Below, piece by piece: positions 52,140 to 62,400 of a DNA stretch of 64,000 nucleotides; position 1 is the stretch's first letter, and every line of letters starts with the position of its first letter. Under the pieces are notes generated by a model that was not told the DNA's origin, did not search any database, and saw only the letters and a program-made list of their open reading frames with translations. The position numbers and the translations under genes are program-made. The stretch is from Paenibacillus_E oryzisoli_A. GTDB lineage: Bacteria > Bacillota > Bacilli > Paenibacillales > NBRC-103111. The stretch spans positions 62,001-126,000 of the forward strand of contig NZ_JBCMUN010000016.1 of the NCBI RefSeq assembly GCF_050467285.1, in the 5' to 3' direction.

Positions 52140-53943
52140 GAGTCGTTCCCTCCTTAATCGGCAAGCTTAGCTCAATTTCCGTGCCGTGGTCGGCTTCCTC
52201 GCGGCTCGTGCGGATCGTGTACACGAAGCCTTTGCCGTAGTACAGCGCACAGCGTGCCAGCACGTTGCGCAGTCCGATCTGTCCGCCGCTGCGGCTGAGC
52301 ACATCGTGGAGCCGGGAGTGCGCCGTTTCCTCGTAGAGACGCTCGGTCAAACCGGCTGGCATGCCCGGCCCGTTATCTACGACGCTGAGCACGATGCGCT
52401 CGGGCTCCACCGTTACCGCGATGCGCACCTTGGCTGTTTCCTGCATCGCGAAGCTGTATTTCACCGCATTTTCGACCAGCGGTTGGAGAATGAATTTGAC
52501 GATCTGCCGGCCTTCCGGCGGACCTTGGGTGTCAATGGAGATGTTCAGCCGTTCCTTGAACCGCACGTTCAAAATGGCGATATATTGGCGCAAATAAGCC
52601 AGCTCTTCTTTGAGCGAAACCAGATCCTCGTTGCTATTGAGCGAGAATCTCATCATTTTGCCTAACGCTTCAATAACCTTCACGCTGTCCTCCGCCCGCC
52701 TCTGCATGGACAGACTGCTCAGCAGCTCCAAGGTGTTGAACAGAAAATGCGGATTAATCTGCATCAGCAGCGCCTTATATTCCGCCTGCTGGCGAAGCAG
52801 CTTCTGCTCGAACTCCGTTTGGATGTGGCGCCGGAGCTGCTGCACCATCGTGCGGAACGAGGAGGTCACGAAAGCGACCTCGCTCTGGACGACGCCCTCG
52901 GCCGCGATGCTTTTCTCCGCGATCGAGAACTCGCCTTTTTGCACGTAGCGCATGGCCGATGTGAGCCGCGAGAGCGGCTTCGTGATGCCGTAAGAAAGCC
53001 ACGTCGCCAGCAGAATCGCCGCCACGAGCAGAACCGCAGCGACGATGAACATCGTGGAACGCAGCTTGTACAGCTTGGCGTACAGATCCGTCTCCGGAAC
53101 GAAGCCGACGAGCATCCAGTTGTTAAGCTTGAGCTTTTGGTAGACCATAATGTCCGTGTCGCCGGAGCTGCCCCGGATATTGACCACGCCTTGTCTGGAG
53201 CTGCTTTGGCGGACGCGGTCCACTTCCTTTACCGCCTCCGCATGGGTGGCGTACTGCTCTTGGGACAGAATCGGGCTTCCCTCCTGATCGAGGAGGAAGA
53301 TCGTCCCCTTTTCGCCAAGGTGAATGCGATTCAGCGGCTCCAGGAAAAAGTCGGCCCCGACATTGATCTTCATGACCGTCTGCGCGCGCGCCGGCTCGAA
53401 GTCATTCACCGGCAGCAGCAGGCTGAGAAACGGATAGGGCCGCGACCGCTTGATTTCCAAATCATCCGTATGCGCCGACACCCAGTGGTTGTCCCGTGTC
53501 ACAAAATCGTTGTACCAAGGGGACTGCCGATACGACCAGCCGCTTGAGATGTCATTGTTGTCGCTGACAATGAGGCCGTCTTTGCGGTAGAGCGACACCG
53601 ACGAGACGCCGGAGTAGCTGTTGACCGCATGGGTGAGAAACTTGCTCATCTGGATGTTCGCGAGCATTTTCTCACCGCTTGGAATCGCAGGATCGAGCTG
53701 AACGTGATCCCAGCTTTTCGTTTCTTCACTGTTGTAGACGAGCGACGCCAGGTCGTACATCTGCAACGCCGCCGTACTGACGAAGGAGCCGTATTCATCC
53801 ATTTTCTCCAGCGCAGAGGTTTCAATATACGAACGAATCGTAGCGCGCGACTCGCGGAATAACAGGAACGACATCGTGCCGAACGAGATGACGAGCAGAA
53901 GCACGAAGAACGCGATTAAGCGGTTTTTGAGTGAGTAGAACAC
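52132..53943 (-). CDS. YesM-like sensor histidine kinase
   Basis: This 603-residue kinase has a membrane helix at residues 9-30, an extracellular dCache-like sensor, a second helix at about 295-320, a HAMP linker, a His_kinase domain (QINPHFLFNTLELLSSL) and an HATPase domain (LVENAVKYSF, VVDNGPGM). All catalytic residues are intact. It uses GTG with GGGGAGG six bases upstream. It likely senses an extracellular sugar or a loaded binding protein. Confidence 0.92.
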   Translation of the reverse strand: MFYSLKNRLIAFFVLLLVISFGTMSFLLFRESRATIRSYIETSALEKMDEYGSFVSTAALQMYDLASLVYNSEETKSWDHVQLDPAIPSGEKMLANIQMSKFLTHAVNSYSGVSSVSLYRKDGLIVSDNNDISSGWSYRQSPWYNDFVTRDNHWVSAHTDDLEIKRSRPYPFLSLLLPVNDFEPARAQTVMKINVGADFFLEPLNRIHLGEKGTIFLLDQEGSPILSQEQYATHAEAVKEVDRVRQSSSRQGVVNIRGSSGDTDIMVYQKLKLNNWMLVGFVPETDLYAKLYKLRSTMFIVAAVLLVAAILLATWLSYGITKPLSRLTSAMRYVQKGEFSIAEKSIAAEGVVQSEVAFVTSSFRTMVQQLRRHIQTEFEQKLLRQQAEYKALLMQINPHFLFNTLELLSSLSMQRRAEDSVKVIEALGKMMRFSLNSNEDLVSLKEELAYLRQYIAILNVRFKERLNISIDTQGPPEGRQIVKFILQPLVENAVKYSFAMQETAKVRIAVTVEPERIVLSVVDNGPGMPAGLTERLYEETAHSRLHDVLSRSGGQIGLRNVLARCALYYGKGFVYTIRTSREEADHGTEIELSLPIKEGTTHV

Positions 53944-54170
53944 GGGATGCCTCCCCTTCCTGATTGCCAGGCAAAATTGTCGCTATCTATTCTACACGTT
54001 TGGACGAGGGAAGCGTTATCACATTTTTCGGGAAAGGACAAGCAGCCTTTTCGGATATTGTTCACTGCCTACGGGATGGGTACACCTGCTAAAGAAACTT
54101 ATATTTCAAGTAGGAATGGAAACCCTGTCTATAGAAGAGATTATGCAAAGCCAAACCTTAGGAGGCAACC
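53944..54170. other. Divergent intergenic region, no gene
   Basis: The gap between the YesM gene and the divergent VOC gene shows no coding potential, clear promoter consensus or repeat. It must hold both promoters. Confidence 0.5.
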
Positions 54171-54569
54171 ATGGGAAGAGTCGTACATTTTGAGATTCAT
54201 GTGAGTGATATGGTGCGTGCCAAAGCGTTCTACGGCGAGATTTTCGGTTGGAAATTCGAGGACTGGAGCGAGTATGCCGGCATGCCTTATTTCGGCGCCG
54301 TCACTGGCGAGGGGGAAGAAATGGGTATCAATGGCGCGCTGATGCAGCGTCATGGTGCGGCACCGCAGCCTGGTCAGGCACTGAGCGGCTACGCTTGCAC
54401 GATCGGCGTCGGCGACTACGATGCGGCGGAAGCGGCTATTCTTCGTCTGGGCGGCACGGTCGCTCTGCCGAAATACGCGCTGCCCGGCATGGCGTGGCAG
54501 GGATACTACATCGATCCGGAAGGTAATCTGTTCGGGATTCATCAGCCGGATAAGAATGCCGGTCAGTAA
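54171..54569 (+). CDS. VOC-family (glyoxalase/bleomycin resistance-like) protein
   Basis: This 132-residue protein has two beta-alpha-beta-beta-beta units of the vicinal oxygen chelate fold, starting VVHFEIHVSDMVRAKAFYGEIFGW and ending YYIDPEGNLFGIHQP. The metal-binding His and Glu positions are kept. A clear AGGAGG precedes the ATG at 54171. Substrate and reaction are unknown. Confidence 0.88.
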   Translation: MGRVVHFEIHVSDMVRAKAFYGEIFGWKFEDWSEYAGMPYFGAVTGEGEEMGINGALMQRHGAAPQPGQALSGYACTIGVGDYDAAEAAILRLGGTVALPKYALPGMAWQGYYIDPEGNLFGIHQPDKNAGQ

Positions 54570-54674
54570 AGCCTACGTGGATAAGGAGCTGCCCGCCGTT
54601 CTGGCGGAGCAGCTTTTTGGCTTTGCTAGGGCTAAACCCCGGCTTGGAAAATTTGCCAGGGAAACAGAGAAATT

Positions 54675-54852
54675 CCTGCAAAAAGACAGGATTCTTTTGT
54701 GAAAATGCCATTTTCCACAAAATTCCTGCGATAAAGCAGGTTTTTTAGGCTAAACTCGCTCAAACATGGGGGGATCGCCAAAAATTCCTGCTCTCTTGCA
54801 GGCATTTCATCAATCGGGAAGGGAACGGGGAAAATTCCTGCCTATTTGCAGG
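54675..54852. repeat. Palindrome quartet array, family A (copy 3)
   Basis: CCTGC-N6-GCAGG units lie at 54675 (one mismatch), 54725, 54787 and 54837; spacings 50, 62 and 50 bp. The first linker itself is an inverted repeat (TTTTGTG and CACAAAA). The central linker (TTTTTTAGGC...CGCCAAAAATT) also has dyad symmetry. It lies between the VOC gene and the ypdA remnant, with no gene in the 160 bp that follow. Confidence 0.85.
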
Positions 54853-55011
54853 CTCGCTGCTCGATCCAAGTACCCCCTCAGTTCCCGCAAACGAGATGCG
54901 CAGTATCGAGCGTCCACCTCTGGATGCATGCTTGCCCCGCTTCCCGCACAGTCCCGGCACGTTTCTTGCGCTTCCCATCTACATTGTCGTGCCAACCGAA
55001 CAACAATGGGG

Positions 55012-55470
55012 TCAAGCCCTTGCGGTGACCAGCCGGTCAGCAATCTTTTTCGCAATCTCGAGCCCATGGAGATGTCCGTCATCAATAAACACTTTATTGG
55101 TGATCCCGCCGGTCACGACACCTGCCACAAACAGATTCGGCACATTCGTTTCATAGGTTTCCGGATCAAAATGCGGGATCTCCGTCGCAGGATCGAAGAT
55201 GACCCCCGCGTCCCGCAGCAAGGCGGCGTCCGGTCGATAGCCGATCAAGGAGAATACGAAATCGTTGGGAATCTTATGCTGCGTATCGCCAGTTTGTACT
55301 TGGACACAGGTATCCTCAATGCGCGTGATGGCGGACTCCGCGTAGAACTTGATCCTGCCCTTTTCGATCAGATTGCGAATATCGAGCAGCAGGGTAGGCT
55401 TGATCCCTTGATACACCGTCGGCCCGCGATGCACTAACGTAACATCCGCACCGCTTCTGTACAGATGCAC
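55012..55470 (-). pseudogene. ypdA: ypdA remnant (C-terminal half of a bacillithiol disulfide reductase-like protein)
   Basis: The 152-residue frame matches the second half of YpdA: ADVTLVHRG, IPNDFVFSLIGYRPD, TNVPNLFVAGVVTGG. The N-terminal FAD-binding half with its first GxGxxA motif is absent, and an in-frame TAA lies just upstream of the GTG at 55470. The upstream 200 bp do not encode the missing part. YpdA normally reduces bacillithiol disulfide with NADPH; this fragment cannot. Confidence 0.85.
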
Positions 55471-55618
55471 ACGCGTGCAATATGATTAAACATACCCTAG
55501 CGGGGCTGGAAAGGGAAGTTCAACCACTCGTTATGTCGGCATATCCGAAACAATTAATCAATTGACTCGATAATCACTAAAACGACCGCCAGTAATGGCT
55601 AATGGCGCGATCTTGTTA

Positions 55619-55668
55619 AAAAAGACGCCTTCACAACCACTCACTGTGTGGAGATAAAGGCGTCTTTT
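55619..55668. terminator. Bidirectional terminator at the ankyrin gene end
   Basis: AAAGACGCCTT and AAGGCGTCTTT pair across a loop with a smaller inner hairpin, with A and T runs on either side. Confidence 0.8.
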
Positions 55669-55677
55669 CTACACAAT

Positions 55678-56772
55678 TTAAGCCATCACTTTCTGGCGGG
55701 ACTCCATAGCAGATCGCAGCAACTCAACAATATGCTGATGGCCTCGTCTCTCCGCATAGCCTTCAGCGGCCATTCCGTTGCCATCCGTTATCGCAGGGTC
55801 GGCCCCTTTGGCCAGAAGCAGCTTGACGGCTGCCGTTTCCCCGAATAAAGCGGCCATCATCAGCGGCGTCAGCCGATGATCATGAGCTAAGTTGGGATTC
55901 GCTTTCCCTTCCAACAAGAGACCAATGACATTCGTATATCCACGGCTTGCGGCATGCGTCAATGCGGAGTCTCCGTCTTGATTGACATCGTTAGGATTGC
56001 TGCCCAACTCAAGCAGCCTCTTCACAACAGCACCGCTGCCGTTTACGGAAGCACGAATTAACAATGTATCTCCGTGCTTATCCTTCTCCTGCAGATTAGC
56101 ACCATGATCGACCAAATAATTGAACATCTCGACATTCCCGTTCTCAGCAGCGCGTAAAAGAGCGGATCTGCCTTCCGAATCTTTGACATGAATATCTTTA
56201 CCAGCGTCCACCAATTTAATAACTTTGTTGAATTCATTGTTGTACACCGCTTTGACAATAGGCGGCATCCCCTTTACTTTAGGTCGCGCTTTACCGAAAT
56301 GAATCATTTCGTGAACCGTTATTTTATAACCCCCGGCAGCGTTGCTAATTAATGCACGTACCGTCTGAATCGGCCCCCAAGGCAGTCCCCACCATCCAAA
56401 AATCACCGCAAACAACGAGTAACCGAGTTGAAATGCTGTAGATTGTCCAGATTCGCGTATCAACATTCTCGATGGAATTGTAGAGGTAAAGACACCAAGC
56501 GAAATCACTGTTTGATACTGAGAAAGTATGGTATAAGGACTGATCGGAACGCCCGCATATTCCGCTCTTTCGTTATAGATCGCGTCTTTATTCTCTTTCA
56601 GCCAACCGATGAACTGCTGCGTTTTCTTTGTTTCCCGCTTAAATGCCAGAATAATGCCTACAATACAGAGGCCTAGCGCAAAAGATATGCCTGCCATGCC
56701 AAAGTCGAGTTGCGCGATCCCGGTAATCCCCGCCACCGCAGCTACTGCCAAAAAAACATACAATAAAATCAA
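55678..56772 (-). CDS. Membrane-anchored ankyrin-repeat protein
   Basis: This 364-residue protein has two N-terminal hydrophobic helices (residues 2-45), a linker of about 120 residues with a further hydrophobic stretch, then about five ankyrin repeats from residue 175 (such as DSEGRSALLRAAENGNVEMF, HGDTLLIRASVNGSG and RLTPLMMAALFGETAAVKLL). It is probably a protein-interaction scaffold at the membrane. The partner is unknown. Confidence 0.85.
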   Translation of the reverse strand: MILLYVFLAVAAVAGITGIAQLDFGMAGISFALGLCIVGIILAFKRETKKTQQFIGWLKENKDAIYNERAEYAGVPISPYTILSQYQTVISLGVFTSTIPSRMLIRESGQSTAFQLGYSLFAVIFGWWGLPWGPIQTVRALISNAAGGYKITVHEMIHFGKARPKVKGMPPIVKAVYNNEFNKVIKLVDAGKDIHVKDSEGRSALLRAAENGNVEMFNYLVDHGANLQEKDKHGDTLLIRASVNGSGAVVKRLLELGSNPNDVNQDGDSALTHAASRGYTNVIGLLLEGKANPNLAHDHRLTPLMMAALFGETAAVKLLLAKGADPAITDGNGMAAEGYAERRGHQHIVELLRSAMESRQKVMA

Positions 56773-56867
56773 ATGAAATCCCCCTATTATCTACTTCAAT
56801 CATATATTCCACTAAATCCCAAAGATACCTTTCCAACAACTTTCATCTTTTCAAAATTTTTTTCAAG

Positions 56868-56895
56868 AAAAAAAAGCACCCCGCAGGGTGCTCTT
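56868..56895 (-). terminator. Rho-independent terminator after the siderophore-binding gene
   Basis: On the minus strand AGCACCC and GGGTGCT pair around TGCG and are followed by a T8-like run, ten bases after the stop. Confidence 0.9.
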
Positions 56896-56904
56896 CCATT
56901 CTCT

Positions 56905-57912
56905 CTATTTCAGCGTCTTCACAATCTCATCAACCCCGTATGTTCTGCTGAGCGGGCCGTAGCCATAGGCGAGTGAGCCGTCGATTTTATATACGCGATT
57001 ATTCTTTACAGCCTTAAGCGTCTTCCAGACGTCCGATTTCTCCCACTCGTCAGCAAGTGCAAGCAATGATTTATCTGTATAATTAAAGTACCCGAGGAAC
57101 AAATAATCCGGGTTGATCTGAACCAAGCCCTCCAGCGTAAGCGCTGCGCCTTCCCCATTCGCCTGCTCCGGCGGCTTCAGACCCAGCGGCTCATAGTAAT
57201 GGCCAGCGTACTTCGTGCCTTGCAGCCACATCTGTTTTTCCCTCACTTGGAGATAAGCGACACTGCCCTGCACATTCTTCAGTTGATCCTTCGCTTGCGC
57301 AATTTTAGCCGCAAATGTATCAATCGCTTGCTTCGCCGCGTCTTCCTGGCCCAGCATTTCGCCAAATTTCGTCATCACACCCTGCCAGTCATTCCAGACA
57401 TCCATCTTCTCTTCATCAAGGAATACGGTCGGCGCAATCTTCGCGAGCTGATCAGCCACCTTCTGATTCGTTGCCGTGCCGGCGATGATCAGGTCCGGCG
57501 CGTACTGCAGCAGTTTCTCCAAATTCACTTCGGTATTCTCCCCGACAATTTTAATTTCTTTAAATTTGCTCGTATACGGCTTGTACACGGGGGTGTCGAG
57601 TACCGACTGTTGCTCTGTAAAAGGCAGCGCCAAGCCGATCGACGGAATGTCGAAGCTGAGCAGATCTTGGGTCAGGCCCCAGTGAACCAGGGCGACTCTT
57701 TCTGGCTTCTTCGCAATGGTGACATCCCCTTTGGCGCTGGCTATCGTTCTTGGAAAGCTGGCTTTCGTCGGCTGATCGCTTGCAGAAGGCGCTGAGGACG
57801 GGCTGCTGCTGCTCTCGCTGCTGGATGTCGAACTGCTGGAGCATGCGCTAACCACCACAAGCAGCAGCGCCATGACACACGCCGTGACCAGCGGCATATA
57901 ACGTCTTTTCAT
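56905..57912 (-). CDS. Iron-siderophore ABC transporter substrate-binding lipoprotein
   Basis: This 335-residue protein has a lipoprotein signal (lipobox VSAC), a Ser-rich linker and the TroA/FecCD-type fold (ERVALVHWGLTQDLL, APDLIIAGTATNQ). It should bind a ferric siderophore. A Fur box lies just upstream. Neither permease nor ATPase genes are adjacent, so it must feed a FecCD-type channel encoded elsewhere. Confidence 0.9.
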   Translation of the reverse strand: MKRRYMPLVTACVMALLLVVVSACSSSSTSSSESSSSPSSAPSASDQPTKASFPRTIASAKGDVTIAKKPERVALVHWGLTQDLLSFDIPSIGLALPFTEQQSVLDTPVYKPYTSKFKEIKIVGENTEVNLEKLLQYAPDLIIAGTATNQKVADQLAKIAPTVFLDEEKMDVWNDWQGVMTKFGEMLGQEDAAKQAIDTFAAKIAQAKDQLKNVQGSVAYLQVREKQMWLQGTKYAGHYYEPLGLKPPEQANGEGAALTLEGLVQINPDYLFLGYFNYTDKSLLALADEWEKSDVWKTLKAVKNNRVYKIDGSLAYGYGPLSRTYGVDEIVKTLK

Positions 57913-57947
57913 CTGAATCTCCCTCTCGTAAATCGCGGTATATTAGT

Positions 57948-57966
57948 GATAACGATTATCATTATC
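57948..57966. promoter_or_regulatory. Fur box
   Basis: GATAACGATTATCATTATC matches the GATAATGATAATCATTATC consensus at 17 of 19 positions. It lies 36 bp upstream of the siderophore-binding gene start, so iron repression of that gene is expected. Confidence 0.88.
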
Positions 57967-58038
57967 GTTAATATGGTATCACCCTGTCCCGCTCCCGCAA
58001 ATAGAGATTTTCCCGATGGACGCATGGATTTATTCCTT

Positions 58039-58779
58039 CTACTCACTCTCTTTCAGCGCGGTTGGCGACATGCCGTAATGCTTCTTGAACAACCGGCTAA
58101 AATAATACGCATCCGGATACCCAACACTGCGAGCGATATCCCCCACGGCAAACGGCGTCGTCATCAGCAGCTCATACGCCATCTTCATCCGGTACTGGAT
58201 CAAATAGTGGATGGGACCAAGCCCCGTATACTTTTGAAACAGATGTGAAAAATATTTCGCCTTCATCCCCTGCTGTTCCGCAAGGCTCTCCAAGGTGATC
58301 GGCTCCGCGTAGTGCTGCCGGATGTATGCAATCGTCTGCTCCATCATGGAATGGCTCTCGCTGTTTTGCAGGTAACGCTCGTAGGCCAGCGTCTTGTTCA
58401 CCAACTGGTAGAACAACGTTTTCCTCTCCAGCAGCTCAAGATGGCCGAGCCCGGTTGAGTGCCGCCGCAGTTCTTTCATCATCTGCAAAAGCGAAGCATC
58501 CATATCGATATGAAACAGATGGATTTCCCGAATCAACCGTGCCTGTTCCGAATCCGGCGTCACCGGCAAAAAGTGCACCAAAAAGTACTCGAACTCCGCC
58601 GAGTGCACGACGATCTCCATCGAACGGTTGTATCCTCCAATGAGGGTGACCCCCTGACGCATAGCATAGCTAGTCCCTTCATAGATAAAATCCGCTTCGC
58701 CCCTCAGCGCGATCAAGATCCCGCTTTTGGTCGTTGGCTTCGCTTTATGGCCTTGGTATTCCCCTTTTAAAAGCACCAT
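58039..58779 (-). CDS. AraC-family regulator of iron uptake (Btr-like)
   Basis: This 246-residue protein has an N-terminal cupin-like region (GVTLIGGYNRSMEIVVHSAEFEYFLVHF) and a C-terminal AraC domain (KYFSHLFQKYTGLGPIHY, DAYYFSRLFKKHYGMSPT). Its place upstream of a Fur-controlled siderophore-binding gene matches Btr-type activators that sense the ferric siderophore. The ATG at 58779 has a weak ribosome-binding site; an upstream in-frame stop limits alternatives. Confidence 0.82.
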   Translation of the reverse strand: MVLLKGEYQGHKAKPTTKSGILIALRGEADFIYEGTSYAMRQGVTLIGGYNRSMEIVVHSAEFEYFLVHFLPVTPDSEQARLIREIHLFHIDMDASLLQMMKELRRHSTGLGHLELLERKTLFYQLVNKTLAYERYLQNSESHSMMEQTIAYIRQHYAEPITLESLAEQQGMKAKYFSHLFQKYTGLGPIHYLIQYRMKMAYELLMTTPFAVGDIARSVGYPDAYYFSRLFKKHYGMSPTALKESE

Positions 58780-59006
58780 TGAAAAACGCCGTAGATGTCA
58801 ATGGGCACCTGCAGGAAAAAAGCAGCTAACGTATCGTATAGTTGGCCCACACTGCCCCCCCCTGTCTTCTTCAATCCCTATGCCTTCATTGTAATGCAGA
58901 AGCGTAGGCGGCTCAATGCACAGCACATCTTCTCAAAAAGCAAAAGACACCATCGGCTAGGCTCCTGCATAGGATAATTTTAAAATCATCCTGTGGAGGA
59001 ATTACC
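58780..59006. other. Divergent intergenic region, no gene
   Basis: The gap between the AraC gene and the divergent small gene shows a C8 run near 58853 and no clear coding sequence, repeat family or Fur box. Confidence 0.5.
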
Positions 59007-59324
59007 ATGAACCAACCCATGCTTCAACCTCAGCAAACCCTGTATCAAGCGGACCCGGCCCTCTCTAAGCATGTCAAAGACGTGCAGGATAAGCTTTTCA
59101 ACTTGTGCCATGACCATGTCACCCGCCCTGTGCGCGTTCAGATGATGAACGGACAAGTGCATGAGGGCGTCATCGTACAAGTTGACGAAGGTCACTTGTA
59201 TCTGCATGTGTCGAGCTCAAATGACCGTGCCTTTGGTGGTCCATGGGCTCCCAACCCATGGGTACAGCCTAATGTCATCCTGCCGCTGGTGCTGTATAAC
59301 TTGTTGGTCATCTCTTTGTTATAA
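59007..59324 (+). CDS. Small protein with an Sm/LSm-like motif
   Basis: This 105-residue protein has GGAGG seven bases before its ATG. Its middle (RPVRVQMMNGQVHEGVIVQVD, then LYLHV) looks like the Sm1 motif of LSm proteins, and the C-terminus is hydrophobic (NVILPLVLYNLLVISLL). It may be a membrane-associated LSm-like protein. I do not recognise a named family. Confidence 0.6.
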   Translation: MNQPMLQPQQTLYQADPALSKHVKDVQDKLFNLCHDHVTRPVRVQMMNGQVHEGVIVQVDEGHLYLHVSSSNDRAFGGPWAPNPWVQPNVILPLVLYNLLVISLL

Positions 59325-59340
59325 CAGGCCCCGAACGCAT

Positions 59341-59378
59341 GAAAAGGGCGCTCTGCCTATGCTGGCAAAGCGCCTTTC
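59341..59378 (+). terminator. Weak terminator-like hairpin
   Basis: AAAGGGCGCT pairs with AGCGCCTTT with an inner CTGCC/GGCAA pairing; the tail is short (TTTCATT). It lies between the small LSm-like gene and the sensor gene and may limit read-through. Confidence 0.55.
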
Positions 59379-59487
59379 ATTATGCCTGATCGCGGCACTG
59401 GTATCCGGGTGCATCGTGTCACGCGAACCGTTAGACCCAGTAGGAAAGGCAGGAATACGACAGCTTTTGTCGAACTATATAGGGATT

Positions 59488-62400
59488 ATGACGAAACGTA
59501 AAATAACGCTAATTCTTATATTGTTTCTATTACTGCTTACCGGTCTGCGTCTGATGTGGGTATCCCGGCATATGGATCCTCCTCATCCGCACGCCGTGCA
59601 AGGGGTCATCGATTTGCGGAATTGGGATTTTGCCAGCACTCGAACCATCCCCTTAGAGGGGGAATGGGCGTTTTATCCTGGGCAATGGCTGTTCCCCCGG
59701 AACTCAGCGAGCGCTGGACCTCCTCTGCAACCGAGTCTGCTGCATGTCCCCGGCCCTTGGAATTCAGCCATGCCGAACGGCTCCTCTTACGGCTATGGCA
59801 CGTACCGCCTGCGTATTTTGGTTGACCAGCAGCCTGGATTTTCTTATGGACTGATCGTTCCTATCATTCGCACCTCCTCGGAATTGCTCGTTAACGGCAC
59901 ATCCCTCATGAAACTGGGGCAGCCAGCCGAACAGGCGGAACGCTATGAAGCGAGAACCCTTTCATACGCTACCTCGTTTCAGACGAATGAACACGAAATC
60001 GAACTCGTTCTCCAGGTCGCCAACTATAAATATCCACCGGGCGGCGGTATCCTGCGGCCCATTCGACTGGGAAGTGCAGCAGCGGCCGAACAGGAACGAC
60101 GGCAACAAGCCGCCCTTCAGTTCGGATTGTCTGTTGTGATCGCGCTGCACGGGATATACGCCGGCTTACTCTTTCTACTTAACCGCCGCCAGAAGATGCC
60201 GGCCTATTTCTTTCTACTTACCTTAGCCTTGATGCTGTGCATTCTAATCGATAACGACAAGCTGCTGTTACAAATGTTTCCAGCCATCAATTATGAGTGG
60301 ACTGTGAAAATTGTGTATCTATCTTACACAGGAACAGCTATTTTCATTTTAAAAATGACCGAAGGGTTATTTCCGCAAAATCGGAAGTACCGGGTATTCC
60401 ATTGGTATTATCGCTGCTGCTTTGCCTATGTGCTCTTTGTTTTATTGGCCCCCGCCAAGCTGCTGGTCGAATGCAATGTCCTTTTTACACTGATCACGAC
60501 GTTCTCCACGATTTTTGCGCCTGTCTATTTGCTGAGAATGGCAACCAAACAGCATCGCGACGCTATTTTCCTGTTGCTCGCGATTTCTAGCGTGACATCA
60601 AGCATTATTTGGGGCATTATCAAAAACCGGACCCTCCTGGATTTCGGCTTTTACCCTTACGATATCTTCTTCGCAATCGTGAGCTTCGCCGCCTATTGGT
60701 TCAAACAGTATTTCTGGCATGCCGAGCAGGCGACCCGGTTGGCGCAGGAGCTTCAGCAGGCGGATAAAATGAAAGATGAATTCCTCGCTTCCACCTCGCG
60801 CGAATTAAGAACACCCCTGCACGATATGATCAATATCGCGCAGTCTGTGCGGGAGAGAGGTCAGGAACCTCTGGCCGGGAAAAATGATGCCGATCTGGAG
60901 CTGCTGATTACGATCGGTCACCGCCTCTCGTTCATGGTTAATGAATTGTCGGATCTTGTGCTCATTAAGGAGAACCGGCTTCTCCTCCGCTTGAACGAGC
61001 TGCGGCTTGCCCCCGTCGTTTCCGGTGTGCTCGACATGGTGCGCTTCATGACGAATAAGCCGATTCGCTTCGAGATGGCCATTCCCGAACCGTTTCCGCT
61101 TGTGATCGCAGACGAGCAGCGCGTCATTCAAATCCTCTTCAGCCTGCTTCGGCATGCCATCAAGTTTACGAACGAAGGCGCCGTTACAATAAAGGCCGAA
61201 GCTCGGGGCCACACGGCATACGTGTATATCGTTGATACTGGCGCAGGTCTGGATGCGGAGACGCTGCAAAGCGTTTTCCAGCCCTATGAGCACGGAAACG
61301 CCGGGAACGGCAAAGGGATGGGGCCGGGACTCAGCCTCTGCAGGCAGCTGATCCAGTTGCAAGGCGGGTCCTTGTCGTTAGAGTCGCAAGCGGGCCAGGG
61401 GGCGACTTTTACGTTTACACTGCCTTTAGCCGAAAAAACAGACTCCATCGCAGCTGCCATCCCATTATCCCCGCAGACGGGGGATGGGCCCAACACCTTT
61501 CATATCATGGAAGATTCGACCACGCCGAAACCTGGGCCTGGGCAAGACTCGGGACGATTCCACATATTGGCGGTTGATGACGACCCTGTGAATCTGAGCG
61601 TGCTCAGCGCCCTATTTCACGGGGAACCTTATGATATTGCCGCGGCATCGAGCGGTCAGGAAGCCATCGCTCGGCTGACGGAACGCCCTTGGGACCTGGT
61701 CATTGCGAATGTGATGATGCCGCATATGTCTGGCTATGAGCTGTCGAAGCGTATTCGCGAGCGGTATTCGAGCTTCGAGCTCCCGATTCTACTGTTAACG
61801 GCACGCAGCGGAGCAGAGGATGTGTACGCCGGCTTCGCGTCCGGCGCGAATGATTACGTCGCGAAGCCGACCGATGTCGTAGAGCTCAAGGCGCGCGTGC
61901 GCGCCCTGGTGACGCTCCGGCAGTCGGTCAGCCGCAGCCTGCGGATGGAGGCTGCCTATCTGCAGGCGCAAATTCAACCGCACTTCTTATTCAATGCGTT
62001 GAATTCCATAACCGCTTTAAGCAGCGTCGACACGGATCAAATGAATGAGCTCATTGCAGCATTTAGCGCGTATCTGCGCATCAGCTTCGATATGTGGAAC
62101 CTGGAGCAGCTTGTGCCCCTCGCCTACGAGCTGGAGCTTGTGCGATCGTATCTGTTTATTGAACAAGCTCGATTTGCAGATCGGCTAACCGTCGATTGGC
62201 ACGTGCAGGCAGACTTGCAGCAGCTCCTCCCACCGCTCGTACTGCAGCCCTTGATCGAAAATGCGGTCAAGCATGGATTGCTCAGCCGTTCTCAAGGAGG
62301 AACACTGTCGATTCGGATCATGGAACAGTCCGATGTGGTCCATATTGCGGTCGAAGACGACGGTGTCGGTATGGATGAAGGGCGCGTGCGCCAACTGCTG

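Noticed and set aside
59359..59487. Lipoprotein signal (lipobox VSGC) at the sensor N-terminus
   Set aside because: The ATG at 59359 falls within a terminator-like hairpin, and a second good signal-anchor begins at the ATG at 59488; two successive signals are unlikely.
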